64,000 nt of DNA. It comes from Pukyongiella litopenaei (GTDB lineage: Bacteria > Pseudomonadota > Alphaproteobacteria > Rhodobacterales > Rhodobacteraceae). Position numbers and translations under genes: made by a program. Positions 27,568-35,938 of the stretch are shown one piece after another. The notes beneath the pieces are model-generated. The model was not told where the DNA came from. It worked only from the letters and a program-made list of their open reading frames with translations, and did no database searches. The DNA lies in assembly GCF_003008555.2 (NCBI RefSeq), contig NZ_CP027665.1, forward strand, positions 2,046,001 to 2,110,000, read 5' to 3'. Position 1 is the first letter of the stretch. Every line of letters begins with the position of its first letter.

Positions 27568-28323
27568 ATGCTGGACCTGGACGCGGGATTTTTCGCGGTA
27601 GCCGCCCCCGCGGTGCTGTTCGCCGGCATATCCAAGGGCGGTTTCGGCTCGGGCGCGGCCTTTGCGTCGGCGGCGATTCTGGCGCTGGTGCTGGAGCCGG
27701 GACAGGCGCTGGGCGTGATGCTGCCGCTGCTGATGCTGATCGACGTCGCGACCCTGCGCCCCTATTGGCGGCAATGGAGCGCGCCGGATGCGCGGCTGCT
27801 GATTCTGGGCGCGGTGCCCGGCGTGGTGCTGGGCGCGCTGTTCTATACCCGCGCCGATGCCGACCTGCTGCGGCTGCTGATCGGGGCGGTTTCGGTGGGG
27901 TTCGTGCTCTGGCAACTGGCGCGGGCGCGGGGCTGGATGCGCCTGCAGGGGGTGGACCTGCCGGTCTGGGCCGGGGCGCTGGCCGGAACGGTTGCCGGGT
28001 TCACCAGCTTCGTCAGCCATGCGGGCGGGCCGCCGGCGGCGGTATGGCTGCTGTCGCGCGGGCTGTCCAAGACCACCTATCAGGCCACGACGGTGGTGCT
28101 GTTCTGGGCGGTCAACATCGCCAAGGCGATCCCCTATGCCATGCTGGGCCTGTTCACCGCGCAGACCGCGCTGGCCAACCTCGCCCTGGCGCCCTTCGCC
28201 CTGCTGGGGGCCTGGGCCGGGGTGCGCGCGCACCGGCTGGTGCCGGAGCGGCTGTTCTTTGCCATCACCTATGTGTTGCTGTCGGTGACCGGCACCAAGC
28301 TGATCGTCGACGCGCTGAGCTGA
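27568..28323 (+). CDS. TauE/SafE (TSUP) family membrane transporter
   Basis: Protein of 251 residues with about eight membrane helices and the two-fold TSUP architecture. It has an N-terminal GISKGGFGSGAA motif and the equivalent GFTSFVSHAGGPPAAVWLL in the second half. The family exports sulfite, sulfoacetate or related organosulfonates, or takes up anions; the substrate here cannot be told. Start ATG 27568 has CGGAGG five bases upstream. Divergent from mdh, alone. Confidence 0.85.
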   Translation: MLDLDAGFFAVAAPAVLFAGISKGGFGSGAAFASAAILALVLEPGQALGVMLPLLMLIDVATLRPYWRQWSAPDARLLILGAVPGVVLGALFYTRADADLLRLLIGAVSVGFVLWQLARARGWMRLQGVDLPVWAGALAGTVAGFTSFVSHAGGPPAAVWLLSRGLSKTTYQATTVVLFWAVNIAKAIPYAMLGLFTAQTALANLALAPFALLGAWAGVRAHRLVPERLFFAITYVLLSVTGTKLIVDALS

Positions 28324-28338
28324 GCCGTGCCGGCGGGG

Positions 28339-28662
28339 TCAGGCGTCGTTGCCCCTGGCCGGCAACGCCTCGGCCAGCGTTTCAAAGGATTGCCCCGATG
28401 CGACCAGGCAGGTCATGCCGGTCGGCAGGGTCACGGTGATGGTCCACGAGCCGGTTTCCTGCGAGGCGAACACCTCGACCACCGCGTTGTTCGAGCCCAG
28501 CCCGATGCTCTGCCGGGTTTCGCCATAGCTGTTCGCGAGCCGTTCGAGGACCAGCGTGCGGGGGGCGCAGTTGCGGTCGTTTTCCGCGGCTGCCATTTTC
28601 GCCGCCAGCGCCGCCGCGCAGATCCCGAACCCCAGTGTGAGCCCCTTGATGCCTGTCATCAT
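28339..28662 (-). CDS. small secreted protein of unknown function
   Basis: 107 residues with a signal peptide (GIKGLTLGFGICAAALAAKM, cleavage near AAA-EN) and two Cys (RNCAPRT and GMTCLVASG). It includes the pattern LVLERLANSYGETRQSIGL and ETGSWTITVTLPTGMTCL. No enzyme motif; the family is common in Rhodobacterales but uncharacterised, as far as I know. AAGGG ribosome site upstream. Convergent with the TSUP gene. Confidence 0.75.
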   Translation of the reverse strand: MMTGIKGLTLGFGICAAALAAKMAAAENDRNCAPRTLVLERLANSYGETRQSIGLGSNNAVVEVFASQETGSWTITVTLPTGMTCLVASGQSFETLAEALPARGNDA

Positions 28663-28855
28663 GCTGCCCTTTCGATAGGAGGTTCCGATGGTCGGAAAGC
28701 CTGCCGGGCAGGTGCTGCAATATGGTTAACGGCGCGTTCGGCCCCCCGTTGCGGCGCCTTTTCGCTGCGCTGCGGCGATTCCCCCTTGAACTTTCCGCTC
28801 GAAAATGGCCCTGTCCGCGCAACATTGTGACTCAAGCGCCACGACCGGAGGCCCC

Positions 28856-29713
28856 ATGGACCCGCAAACCCGCCCGTTCCGATCGGTTCTCTATATTCCC
28901 GGCTCCAAGCCGCGCGCGCTGGACAAGGCCCGCGGGCTGCCGGTGGACGCGATCATCTTCGATCTCGAGGACGCGGTGACCGCCGAGGAAAAGGCGAACG
29001 CCCGCGACACCCTGAAGCAGGCGCTGGCGCAGGGCGGCTACGGCGACCGGGTCAGGATCGTGCGCATCAACGGGCTGGACACCGAATGGGGCGCCGATGA
29101 CGCCGCCGCCATGCGCGACATGGAGGCCGACGCGGTGCTGCTGCCCAAGGTGGGCGCCGCCGCCGATATCGACGCGCTGGCCGCGATCACCGGCGATCTG
29201 CCGGTCTGGGCGATGATGGAAACGCCGCTGGGCATGCTCAACGCGGCCGAAATCGCCGCCCACCCGCGCCTGCAGGGCATGGTGATGGGCACCAACGATC
29301 TGGCCAAGGACCTGAACACGCGGTTCCGCGCGGACCGGATGCCGCTGATGGCGGGGCTGGGCCTGTGCCTGCTTGCGGCCAGGGCGCATGGGCGGATCAT
29401 CGTCGATGGCGTCTACAACGCCTTCAAGGATGACGAGGGCCTGGCCGCGGAATGCGCGCAGGGCCGCGACATGGGGTTCGACGGCAAGACCCTGATCCAC
29501 CCGGCCCAGGTCGACGTGACCAACGCCGCCTTTGCTCCGTCCGAGGCCGAGATCGACCTGGCCCGCCGCCAGATCGCCGCCTTTGACGCGGCAGAGGCCG
29601 CAGGGCAGGGCGTCGCCGTGGTCGATGGCCGGATCGTCGAGAACCTTCATGTTGCCACCGCGCGGGCGGTTCTGGCAAAAGCCGAGGCAATAGAGGCTTT
29701 GCAAGCGGGGTAA
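28856..29713 (+). CDS. mcl2: HpcH/HpaI-family CoA-ester lyase, (3S)-malyl-CoA thioesterase type
   Basis: Protein of 285 residues of the citrate-lyase-beta/malyl-CoA-lyase fold. It has RSVLYIPGSKPRALDKAR, IIFDLEDAV (metal-binding Glu/Asp), LLPKVG, and MMETPLGMLNA. The shorter length and the SVLYIPGSK start match Mcl2 of Rhodobacter, a (3S)-malyl-CoA thioesterase that releases malate in the ethylmalonyl-CoA pathway, rather than the longer Mcl1 lyase. Assignment between the two is from memory of family sequences. ATG 28856 has CGGAGG five bases ahead. First gene of an operon with nnrU-like, DUF1737 and mch genes. Confidence 0.82.
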   Translation: MDPQTRPFRSVLYIPGSKPRALDKARGLPVDAIIFDLEDAVTAEEKANARDTLKQALAQGGYGDRVRIVRINGLDTEWGADDAAAMRDMEADAVLLPKVGAAADIDALAAITGDLPVWAMMETPLGMLNAAEIAAHPRLQGMVMGTNDLAKDLNTRFRADRMPLMAGLGLCLLAARAHGRIIVDGVYNAFKDDEGLAAECAQGRDMGFDGKTLIHPAQVDVTNAAFAPSEAEIDLARRQIAAFDAAEAAGQGVAVVDGRIVENLHVATARAVLAKAEAIEALQAG

Positions 29714-29719
29714 CCCATC

Positions 29720-30274
29720 ATGGGATGGTGGCTTCTGATTCTCGGCGTCGTGCTGTGGGCACTGGCGCATCTGTTCAAACGCATCGCACCGGGGCCGCGC
29801 GCGCGGCTGGGCGACAAGGCCAGGATCCTTGTGACGTTGGACCTGGTCGCGGCGATCGTGCTGATGGTGCTGGGGTTCCGCATGACCGCCTATGTCGCGG
29901 TCTGGACCCCGCCCGCGTTCATGGTCCACGTCAACAACCTGCTGGTGCTGGTCGCGATCTGGATGATGAGCCCCGCCGGCGCCAAGGGCCGGCTGCTGAA
30001 CGGTTTTCGCCACCCGATGCTGACGGGCTTCGCGCTCTGGGCCGTGGCGCACCTGCTGGTCAACGGCGATCTGGCGGCGATCGTCCTGTTCGGCGGGCTG
30101 CTGGTCTGGGCGCTGGCCGAGATGGCGGTGATCAACCGCGCCGAACCCGGCTGGCAGCCGGGCGAACCGGGCACGCTGGGCAAGGACGCGATGTTCATGG
30201 CCGCGTCGGTGCTGCTGCTGGCGGTGATCGGCTATATCCACGGCCTCGTCGGCCCCAGCCCGTTCCCGATGTGA
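29720..30274 (+). CDS. NnrU family membrane protein
   Basis: Protein of 184 residues with about five membrane helices and the NnrU pattern (VLWALAHLFKRIAPG, MSPAGAKGRLLNGFRHPMLT, FALWAVAHLLVNGD). NnrU proteins were first noted near denitrification genes but are widespread; the function is unresolved. Here it is six bases after mcl2 and eight before the DUF1737 gene, so it is cotranscribed with acyl-CoA genes rather than nitrogen oxide genes. Confidence 0.87.
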   Translation: MGWWLLILGVVLWALAHLFKRIAPGPRARLGDKARILVTLDLVAAIVLMVLGFRMTAYVAVWTPPAFMVHVNNLLVLVAIWMMSPAGAKGRLLNGFRHPMLTGFALWAVAHLLVNGDLAAIVLFGGLLVWALAEMAVINRAEPGWQPGEPGTLGKDAMFMAASVLLLAVIGYIHGLVGPSPFPM

Positions 30275-30281
30275 GGATCAG

Positions 30282-30491
30282 ATGATGTCGACGCTCTACC
30301 GCCTGCTGACCGAGGATGACACATCGGCCTTCTGCCACAAGGTGTCGGATGCGCTGGCCAAGGGATGGGTCCTGCATGGCGGCCCGGTGATGAGCTTTGA
30401 CGCCGCGCGCGGCGTGATGCGCTGCGGGCAGGCGGTGACCAAACGGGTTGACGCGGATTATGCCCCCGAGATGAAGCTGGGAGAGCAATAG
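30282..30491 (+). CDS. DUF1737 small protein
   Basis: Protein of 69 residues with the DUF1737 pattern (YRLLTEDDTSAFCHKVSDAL, KGWVLHGGPVMSFD). The fold resembles small sticky domains that fuse to or accompany acyl-CoA metabolism proteins; no activity known. It ends directly before the ATG of the hydratase gene, which strongly suggests coupled translation. Confidence 0.85.
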   Translation: MMSTLYRLLTEDDTSAFCHKVSDALAKGWVLHGGPVMSFDAARGVMRCGQAVTKRVDADYAPEMKLGEQ

Positions 30492-31526
30492 ATGACAGCG
30501 AAGACCAACGCGGGCCGGTTTTTCGAAGATTACCGGGTCGGGCAGATCCTGACCCATGCGGTGCCGCGCACGGTGTCGGGGGGCGAACGGGCGCTCTATC
30601 ACGCGCTCTATCCGGCGCGCCACGCGCTCTGTTCCTCGGATGAATTTGCCCGGTCCTGCGGGTTGCCCGCGGCCCCTGTCGACGATCTGGCGGCGTTCCA
30701 TGTCGTGTTCGGCAAATCGGTGCCGGACGTGTCGCTCAATGCGGTGGCCAATCTCGGCTATGCGCAGGGGCGCTGGCTGAAACCGGTCTGGCCCGGCGAT
30801 ACGCTGCGGTCGGAATCGGAAGTCATCGGGCTGAAACAGAACTCCAACGGCCGGACCGGCGTGGTCTGGGTGCGCACGCGCGGGCTGAACCAGCGCGACG
30901 AAACGGTGATCGACTATGTGCGCTGGGTGATGGTGCGCAAGCGCGACGCCGATGCGCCCGCCCCCGAAACCGTGGTGCCGCAGCTCGATGCAACCATCGC
31001 GGCCCCGGACCTGGTCACGTTCGACGGGCTCGATTTCTCGTCCTACGATTTCGCGCTGGCGGGCGAACCGCATCGCTGGAGCGACTACGAGATCGGCGAA
31101 ACGATCGACCATGTCGACGGCGTGACCATCGAGGAAGCCGAACACATGATGGCCACGCGGCTGTGGCAGAACACCGCCAAGGTCCATTTCGACGCCACCA
31201 ACCGAGAGGATGGCAAGCGCCTGATCTATGGCGGTCACGTCATCAGCATGGCGCGGGCGCTGTCCTTCAACGGGCTGGCCAACGCACAGATGATGGTGGG
31301 GCTGAACGGCGGAGCCCATGCCAATCCCTGTTTCGCGGGCGACACGGTGCGGGCGTGGTCCGAGGTTCTGGACAAGGCCGACACCGGCGCGCCGGGCGTG
31401 GGGGCGATCCGGCTGCGGCTGGTGGCGACCAGGGGCGGCGAGCCGTTCACGCTGAAGGGCGATGACGGGAAATACCTGCCGCATGTGCTGCTCGATCTGG
31501 ATTACTGGGCGCTGATGCCGACCTGA
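30492..31526 (+). CDS. mch: mesaconyl-CoA hydratase (MaoC-like double hotdog)
   Basis: Protein of 344 residues with two hotdog domains. The first spans about 1-155 (FFEDYRVGQILTHAVPRTVS) and the second about 180-340, with the hydratase site segment HRWSDYEIGETIDHVDGVTI and YGGHVISMARALSFNGLANA. Length and sequence fit mesaconyl-CoA/beta-methylmalyl-CoA dehydratase of the ethylmalonyl-CoA pathway for acetyl-CoA assimilation. Neighbourhood with mcl2 supports this. The other pathway genes (ccr, ecm, msd) are not in the window. Confidence 0.88.
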   Translation: MTAKTNAGRFFEDYRVGQILTHAVPRTVSGGERALYHALYPARHALCSSDEFARSCGLPAAPVDDLAAFHVVFGKSVPDVSLNAVANLGYAQGRWLKPVWPGDTLRSESEVIGLKQNSNGRTGVVWVRTRGLNQRDETVIDYVRWVMVRKRDADAPAPETVVPQLDATIAAPDLVTFDGLDFSSYDFALAGEPHRWSDYEIGETIDHVDGVTIEEAEHMMATRLWQNTAKVHFDATNREDGKRLIYGGHVISMARALSFNGLANAQMMVGLNGGAHANPCFAGDTVRAWSEVLDKADTGAPGVGAIRLRLVATRGGEPFTLKGDDGKYLPHVLLDLDYWALMPT

Positions 31527-31613
31527 CCCGCCCGTCCGCGTTTCGGCAGAAACCGACCGGAAACTGGCGCAATCGTGATGGGCGGTGGCGCGTTGCTTTG
31601 CTAGGCTCGGCCC

Positions 31614-32288
31614 ATGCGGAGCCTGTGCAGTTGTCTTGCCTCGATCTGGCTTGCGGTCGCGCCGGGGGCGGCGCGGGCCTGCGATCTCGCGCTTGCGCTG
31701 GCCGTGGACGTGTCCGGCTCGGTCGATCACCAGGAATACCGGCTGCAGATGGACGGGTTGGCGCAGGCGCTGCGCGACCCGGTGATTTCCGAGGCGCTGG
31801 TGCGGGCGCGGGCGCGGCTGATGCTGGTGCAATGGACCGGGGCATCGCGCCAGCGCATCACCATTCCGTGGACGGCGATGGAGAGCTTTGACGACGTGGA
31901 CGCGCTGGCGGATCGCGTGGCCGCCGATCCGCGGATCTGGCGCAACTATTCCACCGCCATCGGCGAGGCGCTGTCGCACACGATGGCGGCGTTCGGGCAG
32001 GTCGCCGACTGCGACCGACATCTGATCGACCTCTCCGGCGACGGCATCTCGAACGAGGGGGCGCCGCCCGCCGGGCTGCACCCGGCCCTGCGCATGGCGG
32101 GCATCACCGTGAACGCGCTGGCGATCGAGGCCAGCGAACCCGACCTGACGGCCTATTTCTTCGAGAACGTGATCACGGGCGAAGGGGCGTTCGTGGTCAC
32201 CGCCGCCGATTTCCGCGACTACCCCGCACGGATTCGCCGCAAGCTGATGCGCGAGGTCACGCGGGCCAGCGCCGGGTTGCGCCCCTAG
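31614..32288 (+). CDS. DUF1194 von Willebrand A-type secreted protein
   Basis: Protein of 224 residues with a short signal peptide (SLCSCLASIWLAVAPGAARA). The vWA-like domain starts with the metal-ion site DVSGSVD (MIDAS, DxSxS) near residue 33 and has the later LIDLSGDGISNEG motif. Such proteins bind ligands in the periplasm in a Mg-dependent way. Role unknown. It stands just upstream of the sdh operon, with the twin palindromes between. Confidence 0.82.
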   Translation: MRSLCSCLASIWLAVAPGAARACDLALALAVDVSGSVDHQEYRLQMDGLAQALRDPVISEALVRARARLMLVQWTGASRQRITIPWTAMESFDDVDALADRVAADPRIWRNYSTAIGEALSHTMAAFGQVADCDRHLIDLSGDGISNEGAPPAGLHPALRMAGITVNALAIEASEPDLTAYFFENVITGEGAFVVTAADFRDYPARIRRKLMREVTRASAGLRP

Positions 32289-32289
32289 C

Positions 32290-32319
32290 TGTGATCACAC
32301 GCGGGGCGCCGTGATCACA
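32290..32319. promoter_or_regulatory. twin palindromic operators upstream of sdhCDAB
   Basis: TGTGATCACA (a perfect 10-bp palindrome) at 32290-32299 and GTGATCACA at 32311-32319. The two GTGATCAC cores are spaced exactly 20 bases start to start, about two helical turns, so two dimers could bind on the same face. They sit 1 to 30 bases after the DUF1194 stop and 120 bases before sdhC. The regulator is not identified; the core resembles sites of GntR- or CRP/FNR-like factors. Confidence 0.55.
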
Positions 32320-32438
32320 AAAAACGGCACCAATCGCGCAACCGCGCCAAAAAACCGCGCCCGCATCCGCTTCCTGCGGGTGACAGCGGCGTGAAATCCG
32401 GTAAAACCAGCGGGGAAGCCAACCCGAAAGGACCAGCC

Positions 32439-32822
32439 ATGGCCGATGTGAACCGGGGCAACCGCCCGCTGTCGCCTCACCTGTCCGTCTATCGCCCGCA
32501 GCTGACGTCGATCACGTCCATCCTGACACGGATCACGGGCAACGCGCTCATGCTCGCCGCGCTGCTGACCGTCTGGTGGTTCCTCGCCGCGTCCAGTTCG
32601 GCCGAATATTTCGCCGTGGTCGACGGTATCGTGACCAGCCTGCTGGGCGACCTGGTCATGACCGCGTCGCTCTGGGCGCTGTGGTATCACCTGCTGGCGG
32701 GCATCCGGCATCTGATCTTTGACAATGCGATGGGGCTGGATATTCCCACCGCCGAGAAACTGGGCTGGGCCTGCATCGGGGGATCGGTTCTGCTGACCCT
32801 GATCACGCTCGTCATCATCTGA
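32439..32822 (+). CDS. sdhC: succinate dehydrogenase cytochrome b556 subunit
   Basis: Protein of 127 residues, three membrane helices. It has the SdhC signature RPLSPHLSVYRPQLTSITSI near the start (quinone-site Ser) and the heme-ligand region WYHLLAGIRHLIFD. It anchors SdhAB to the membrane and forms the ubiquinone site with SdhD. ATG 32439 has AAAGGA upstream; the longer frame would begin in the operator gap. Confidence 0.95.
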   Translation: MADVNRGNRPLSPHLSVYRPQLTSITSILTRITGNALMLAALLTVWWFLAASSSAEYFAVVDGIVTSLLGDLVMTASLWALWYHLLAGIRHLIFDNAMGLDIPTAEKLGWACIGGSVLLTLITLVII

Positions 32823-32833
32823 GGAGGCCGGAC

Positions 32834-33205
32834 ATGCGTTATCTGACCGACCGCAAGCGCGCCATCGGGCTCGGGGCCGCGAAAACCGGCACCGCCCATT
32901 TCTGGGAGATGAAGCTCTCGGCCGCCGCCCTGCTGATCCTGGTGCCGCTGTTCATATTCACGTTCGGCCCGATGCTGGGCGCGCCCCATGCCGAGGTCGT
33001 CGCCTATTTCGCGCGGCCGTTCCCGGCCATCGTCGCGGCGCTGACGATCATCGTCGGCTTCAAGCATTTCCGCGACGGCGCGCAGGTGATGATCGAGGAC
33101 TATGTGCACGGGCTGGCGCAGAAGGTGCTGATCATCGGGCTGGTCTGCCTGTGCTACGGCGCCGCCGCCACCGGCGTTTTCGCCATCGCGCGTCTCGCGC
33201 TTTAG
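32834..33205 (+). CDS. sdhD: succinate dehydrogenase hydrophobic membrane anchor
   Basis: Protein of 123 residues, three membrane helices, with AIGLGAAKTGTAHFWEMKLS at the start and the heme b/quinone region HFRDGAQVMIEDYVHG. It lies 11 bases after sdhC, within the sdhCDAB operon. Confidence 0.94.
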   Translation: MRYLTDRKRAIGLGAAKTGTAHFWEMKLSAAALLILVPLFIFTFGPMLGAPHAEVVAYFARPFPAIVAALTIIVGFKHFRDGAQVMIEDYVHGLAQKVLIIGLVCLCYGAAATGVFAIARLAL

Positions 33206-33223
33206 GATCGGAGCATTAGGACA

Positions 33224-35029
33224 ATGGCTGCTTACGAATACGAGATCCACGACTATGACGTGGTGGTTGTCGGCGCCGGCGGTGCCGGTCTGCGGGCGAC
33301 GCTGGGCATGGCCGAACAGGGGCTGCGCACCGCCTGCGTGACCAAGGTGTTCCCGACCCGGTCCCATACCGTGGCCGCGCAGGGCGGTATCGCCGCGTCG
33401 CTGTCGAACATGGGCCCCGACCACTGGCAGTGGCACATGTATGACACGGTGAAGGGCTCGGACTGGCTGGGCGACACCGATGCGATGGAATACCTCGCCC
33501 GCGAGGCGCCCAAGGCGGTGTATGAGCTGGAACATTACGGCGTGCCGTTTTCGCGCACCGAAGAGGGCAAGATCTATCAGCGCCCGTTCGGCGGCCACAC
33601 CACCGAGTTCGGCGAAGGCCCCCCGGTGCAGCGCACCTGCGCCGCCGCCGACCGCACCGGCCACGCGATCCTGCACACGCTTTACGGCCAGTCGCTGAAG
33701 AACAACGCCGAATTCTATGTCGAGTATTTCGCCATCGACCTGGTCATGTCCGATGACGGGCAGTGCCAGGGCGTGGTGTGCTGGAAGCTCGATGACGGCA
33801 CCATGCATGTCTTCAACGCCAAGATGGTGGTGCTGGCCACCGGCGGTTACGGGCGGGCCTATTTCAGCGCCACCAGTGCGCATACCTGCACCGGCGACGG
33901 CGGCGGCATGGTGGCGCGCGCGGGCCTGGCCCTGCAGGACATGGAATTCGTGCAGTTCCACCCGACCGGCATCTACGGGTCCGGCTGCCTGATCACCGAG
34001 GGCGCGCGCGGCGAGGGCGGGTATCTCACCAATTCCGAGGGCGAGCGGTTCATGGAACGCTATGCGCCGCAATACAAGGATCTCGCGCCGCGCGACTATG
34101 TTTCGCGGTCGATGACGATGGAGATCCGCGAAGGCCGTGGCGTGGGCGCCGAAGGCGACCACATCCACCTGAACCTGAACCACCTGCCGCCCGAGGCGCT
34201 GGCCGAACGGCTGCCGGGGATTTCCGAAAGCGCCAAGATCTTTGCCGGGGTCGACGTGACCAAGGAACCGATCCCGGTGCTGCCGACGGTACATTACAAC
34301 ATGGGCGGCATCCCGACCAACTACTGGGGCGAGGTGCTGAACCCGACCGCCGGCGACCCCACCGCCGTGGTGCCGGGGCTGATGGCCGTGGGCGAGGCCG
34401 GCTGCGCCTCGGTGCATGGCGCCAACCGGCTGGGTTCGAATTCGCTGATCGACCTGGTGGTGTTCGGCCGGGCCGCCGCGATCCGCGCCGGCAAGGTGGT
34501 CGACGCCGAGGCGCCGAACCCGGTCCTGAACCAGGCCAGCGTCGACGCGGCGTTCGACCGCTTCGACGGGCTGCGCCACGCCGATGGCGGTATCGCCACC
34601 GCCGACCTGCGGCTGGAGATGCAGAAGACGATGCAGGCCGACGCGGCGGTGTTCCGCACCTCGAAGACGCTGGCCGAAGGTGTTGAGAAGATGACCGCCA
34701 TCGCCGCCAAGCTCGACGACCTGAAGGTCACCGACCGCAGCCTGGTCTGGAACAGCGACCTGATGGAGACGCTGGAACTGACCAACCTGATGCCCAACGC
34801 GCTGGCCACCATCGTCGGCGCCGAGGCGCGCAAGGAAAGCCGTGGCGCCCACGCCCACGAGGACCATACCGCCCGCGACGACGAGAACTGGCGCGTGCAT
34901 ACCGTGTCGCATGTGACCGGCAACGCGGTCGAGCTGAGCTATCGCCCGGTGATCGTCGATCCGCTGTCCACGGAAGCCGATGGCGGCATTTCACTGAAAA
35001 AGATCGCGCCCAAGGCGCGGACCTTCTGA
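33224..35029 (+). CDS. sdhA: succinate dehydrogenase flavoprotein subunit
   Basis: Protein of 601 residues. FAD motif [20 protein letters not shown] near residue 10. The covalent flavin His is in [11 protein letters not shown], and the active site has [20 protein letters not shown] and the catalytic Arg in the [12 protein letters not shown] segment. C-terminal HMVTxxNxx-type capping region ([14 protein letters not shown]). It oxidises succinate to fumarate in complex II of the TCA cycle and respiratory chain. The separation from sdhD is 18 bases. Confidence 0.98.
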   Translation: MAAYEYEIHDYDVVVVGAGGAGLRATLGMAEQGLRTACVTKVFPTRSHTVAAQGGIAASLSNMGPDHWQWHMYDTVKGSDWLGDTDAMEYLAREAPKAVYELEHYGVPFSRTEEGKIYQRPFGGHTTEFGEGPPVQRTCAAADRTGHAILHTLYGQSLKNNAEFYVEYFAIDLVMSDDGQCQGVVCWKLDDGTMHVFNAKMVVLATGGYGRAYFSATSAHTCTGDGGGMVARAGLALQDMEFVQFHPTGIYGSGCLITEGARGEGGYLTNSEGERFMERYAPQYKDLAPRDYVSRSMTMEIREGRGVGAEGDHIHLNLNHLPPEALAERLPGISESAKIFAGVDVTKEPIPVLPTVHYNMGGIPTNYWGEVLNPTAGDPTAVVPGLMAVGEAGCASVHGANRLGSNSLIDLVVFGRAAAIRAGKVVDAEAPNPVLNQASVDAAFDRFDGLRHADGGIATADLRLEMQKTMQADAAVFRTSKTLAEGVEKMTAIAAKLDDLKVTDRSLVWNSDLMETLELTNLMPNALATIVGAEARKESRGAHAHEDHTARDDENWRVHTVSHVTGNAVELSYRPVIVDPLSTEADGGISLKKIAPKARTF

Positions 35030-35041
35030 GGAGGCACGACC

Positions 35042-35821
35042 ATGGTTCAACTGACGCTTCCCAAGAACAGCCGCATCACCACCGGCAAGACCTGGCCGAA
35101 ACCGCAGGGCGCGGCCAATGTGCGCAAGTTCCAGATCTATCGCTGGAACCCGGATGACGGGCAGAACCCGCGCGTCGACACCTATTTCGTCGATATGGAC
35201 GATTGCGGGCCGATGGTCCTGGACGCGCTCATCTACATCAAGAACAAGGTCGACCCGACGCTGACCTTCCGCCGTTCCTGCCGCGAAGGCATCTGCGGGT
35301 CCTGCGCGATGAATATCGACGGGATCAACACGCTGGCCTGTATCTACGGCATGGACGAGATCAAGGGCGACGTGAAGATCTATCCGCTGCCGCACATGCC
35401 GGTGGTCAAGGACCTGATCCCCGACCTGACCCATTTCTACGCCCAGCACGCCTCGATCATGCCGTGGCTGGAAACCACGACCAACCGCCCGGCGAAGGAA
35501 TGGAAACAGTCGATCGAGGACCGCAGGAAACTCGACGGCCTCTATGAATGCGTGATGTGCGCGTCCTGTTCGACCTCCTGCCCGTCATACTGGTGGAACG
35601 GCGACCGCTATCTGGGGCCGGCGGCGCTGCTGCATGCCTATCGCTGGATCATCGACAGCCGCGACGAGGCCACCGGCGAACGGCTGGACGAACTGGAAGA
35701 TCCGTTCAAGCTCTACCGCTGCCACACGATCATGAACTGCGCCAAGACCTGCCCCAAGGGGCTGAACCCGGCCAAGGCGATTGCCGAGATCAAGAAGATG
35801 ATGGTCGAACGCACGCTCTGA
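35042..35821 (+). CDS. sdhB: succinate dehydrogenase iron-sulfur subunit
   Basis: Protein of 259 residues. The [2Fe-2S] ligands are C80, C85, C88 and C100 ([12 protein letters not shown]...LAC). The [4Fe-4S] and [3Fe-4S] sets are [16 protein letters not shown] and [14 protein letters not shown]. It passes electrons from SdhA to ubiquinone. Last gene of sdhCDAB, with a stable hairpin after it. Confidence 0.98.
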   Translation: MVQLTLPKNSRITTGKTWPKPQGAANVRKFQIYRWNPDDGQNPRVDTYFVDMDDCGPMVLDALIYIKNKVDPTLTFRRSCREGICGSCAMNIDGINTLACIYGMDEIKGDVKIYPLPHMPVVKDLIPDLTHFYAQHASIMPWLETTTNRPAKEWKQSIEDRRKLDGLYECVMCASCSTSCPSYWWNGDRYLGPAALLHAYRWIIDSRDEATGERLDELEDPFKLYRCHTIMNCAKTCPKGLNPAKAIAEIKKMMVERTL

Positions 35822-35829
35822 CAGCGATA

Positions 35830-35862
35830 GCGGGCCGGGTTTTCCCGTTTTCCCCGGCCCGC
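35830..35862 (+). terminator. hairpin after sdhB
   Basis: A 10-bp perfect stem (GCGGGCCGGG / CCCGGCCCGC) around a 13-base T-rich loop, 9 bases past the sdhB stop. It lacks a downstream U-run. Probably the sdh 3' end or a partial terminator before murJ. Confidence 0.55.
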
Positions 35863-35938
35863 GAACCGGCTATGGCTCACGCAACCGGAACAGGGCGGAA
35901 GGCACGGCCGTGACCACCAGCCACAGCGACATGCGCAG

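Noticed and set aside
29720-30274. Denitrification island based on the NnrU-family gene
   Set aside because: No nir, nor or nos gene is nearby; the operon context is acyl-CoA metabolism.
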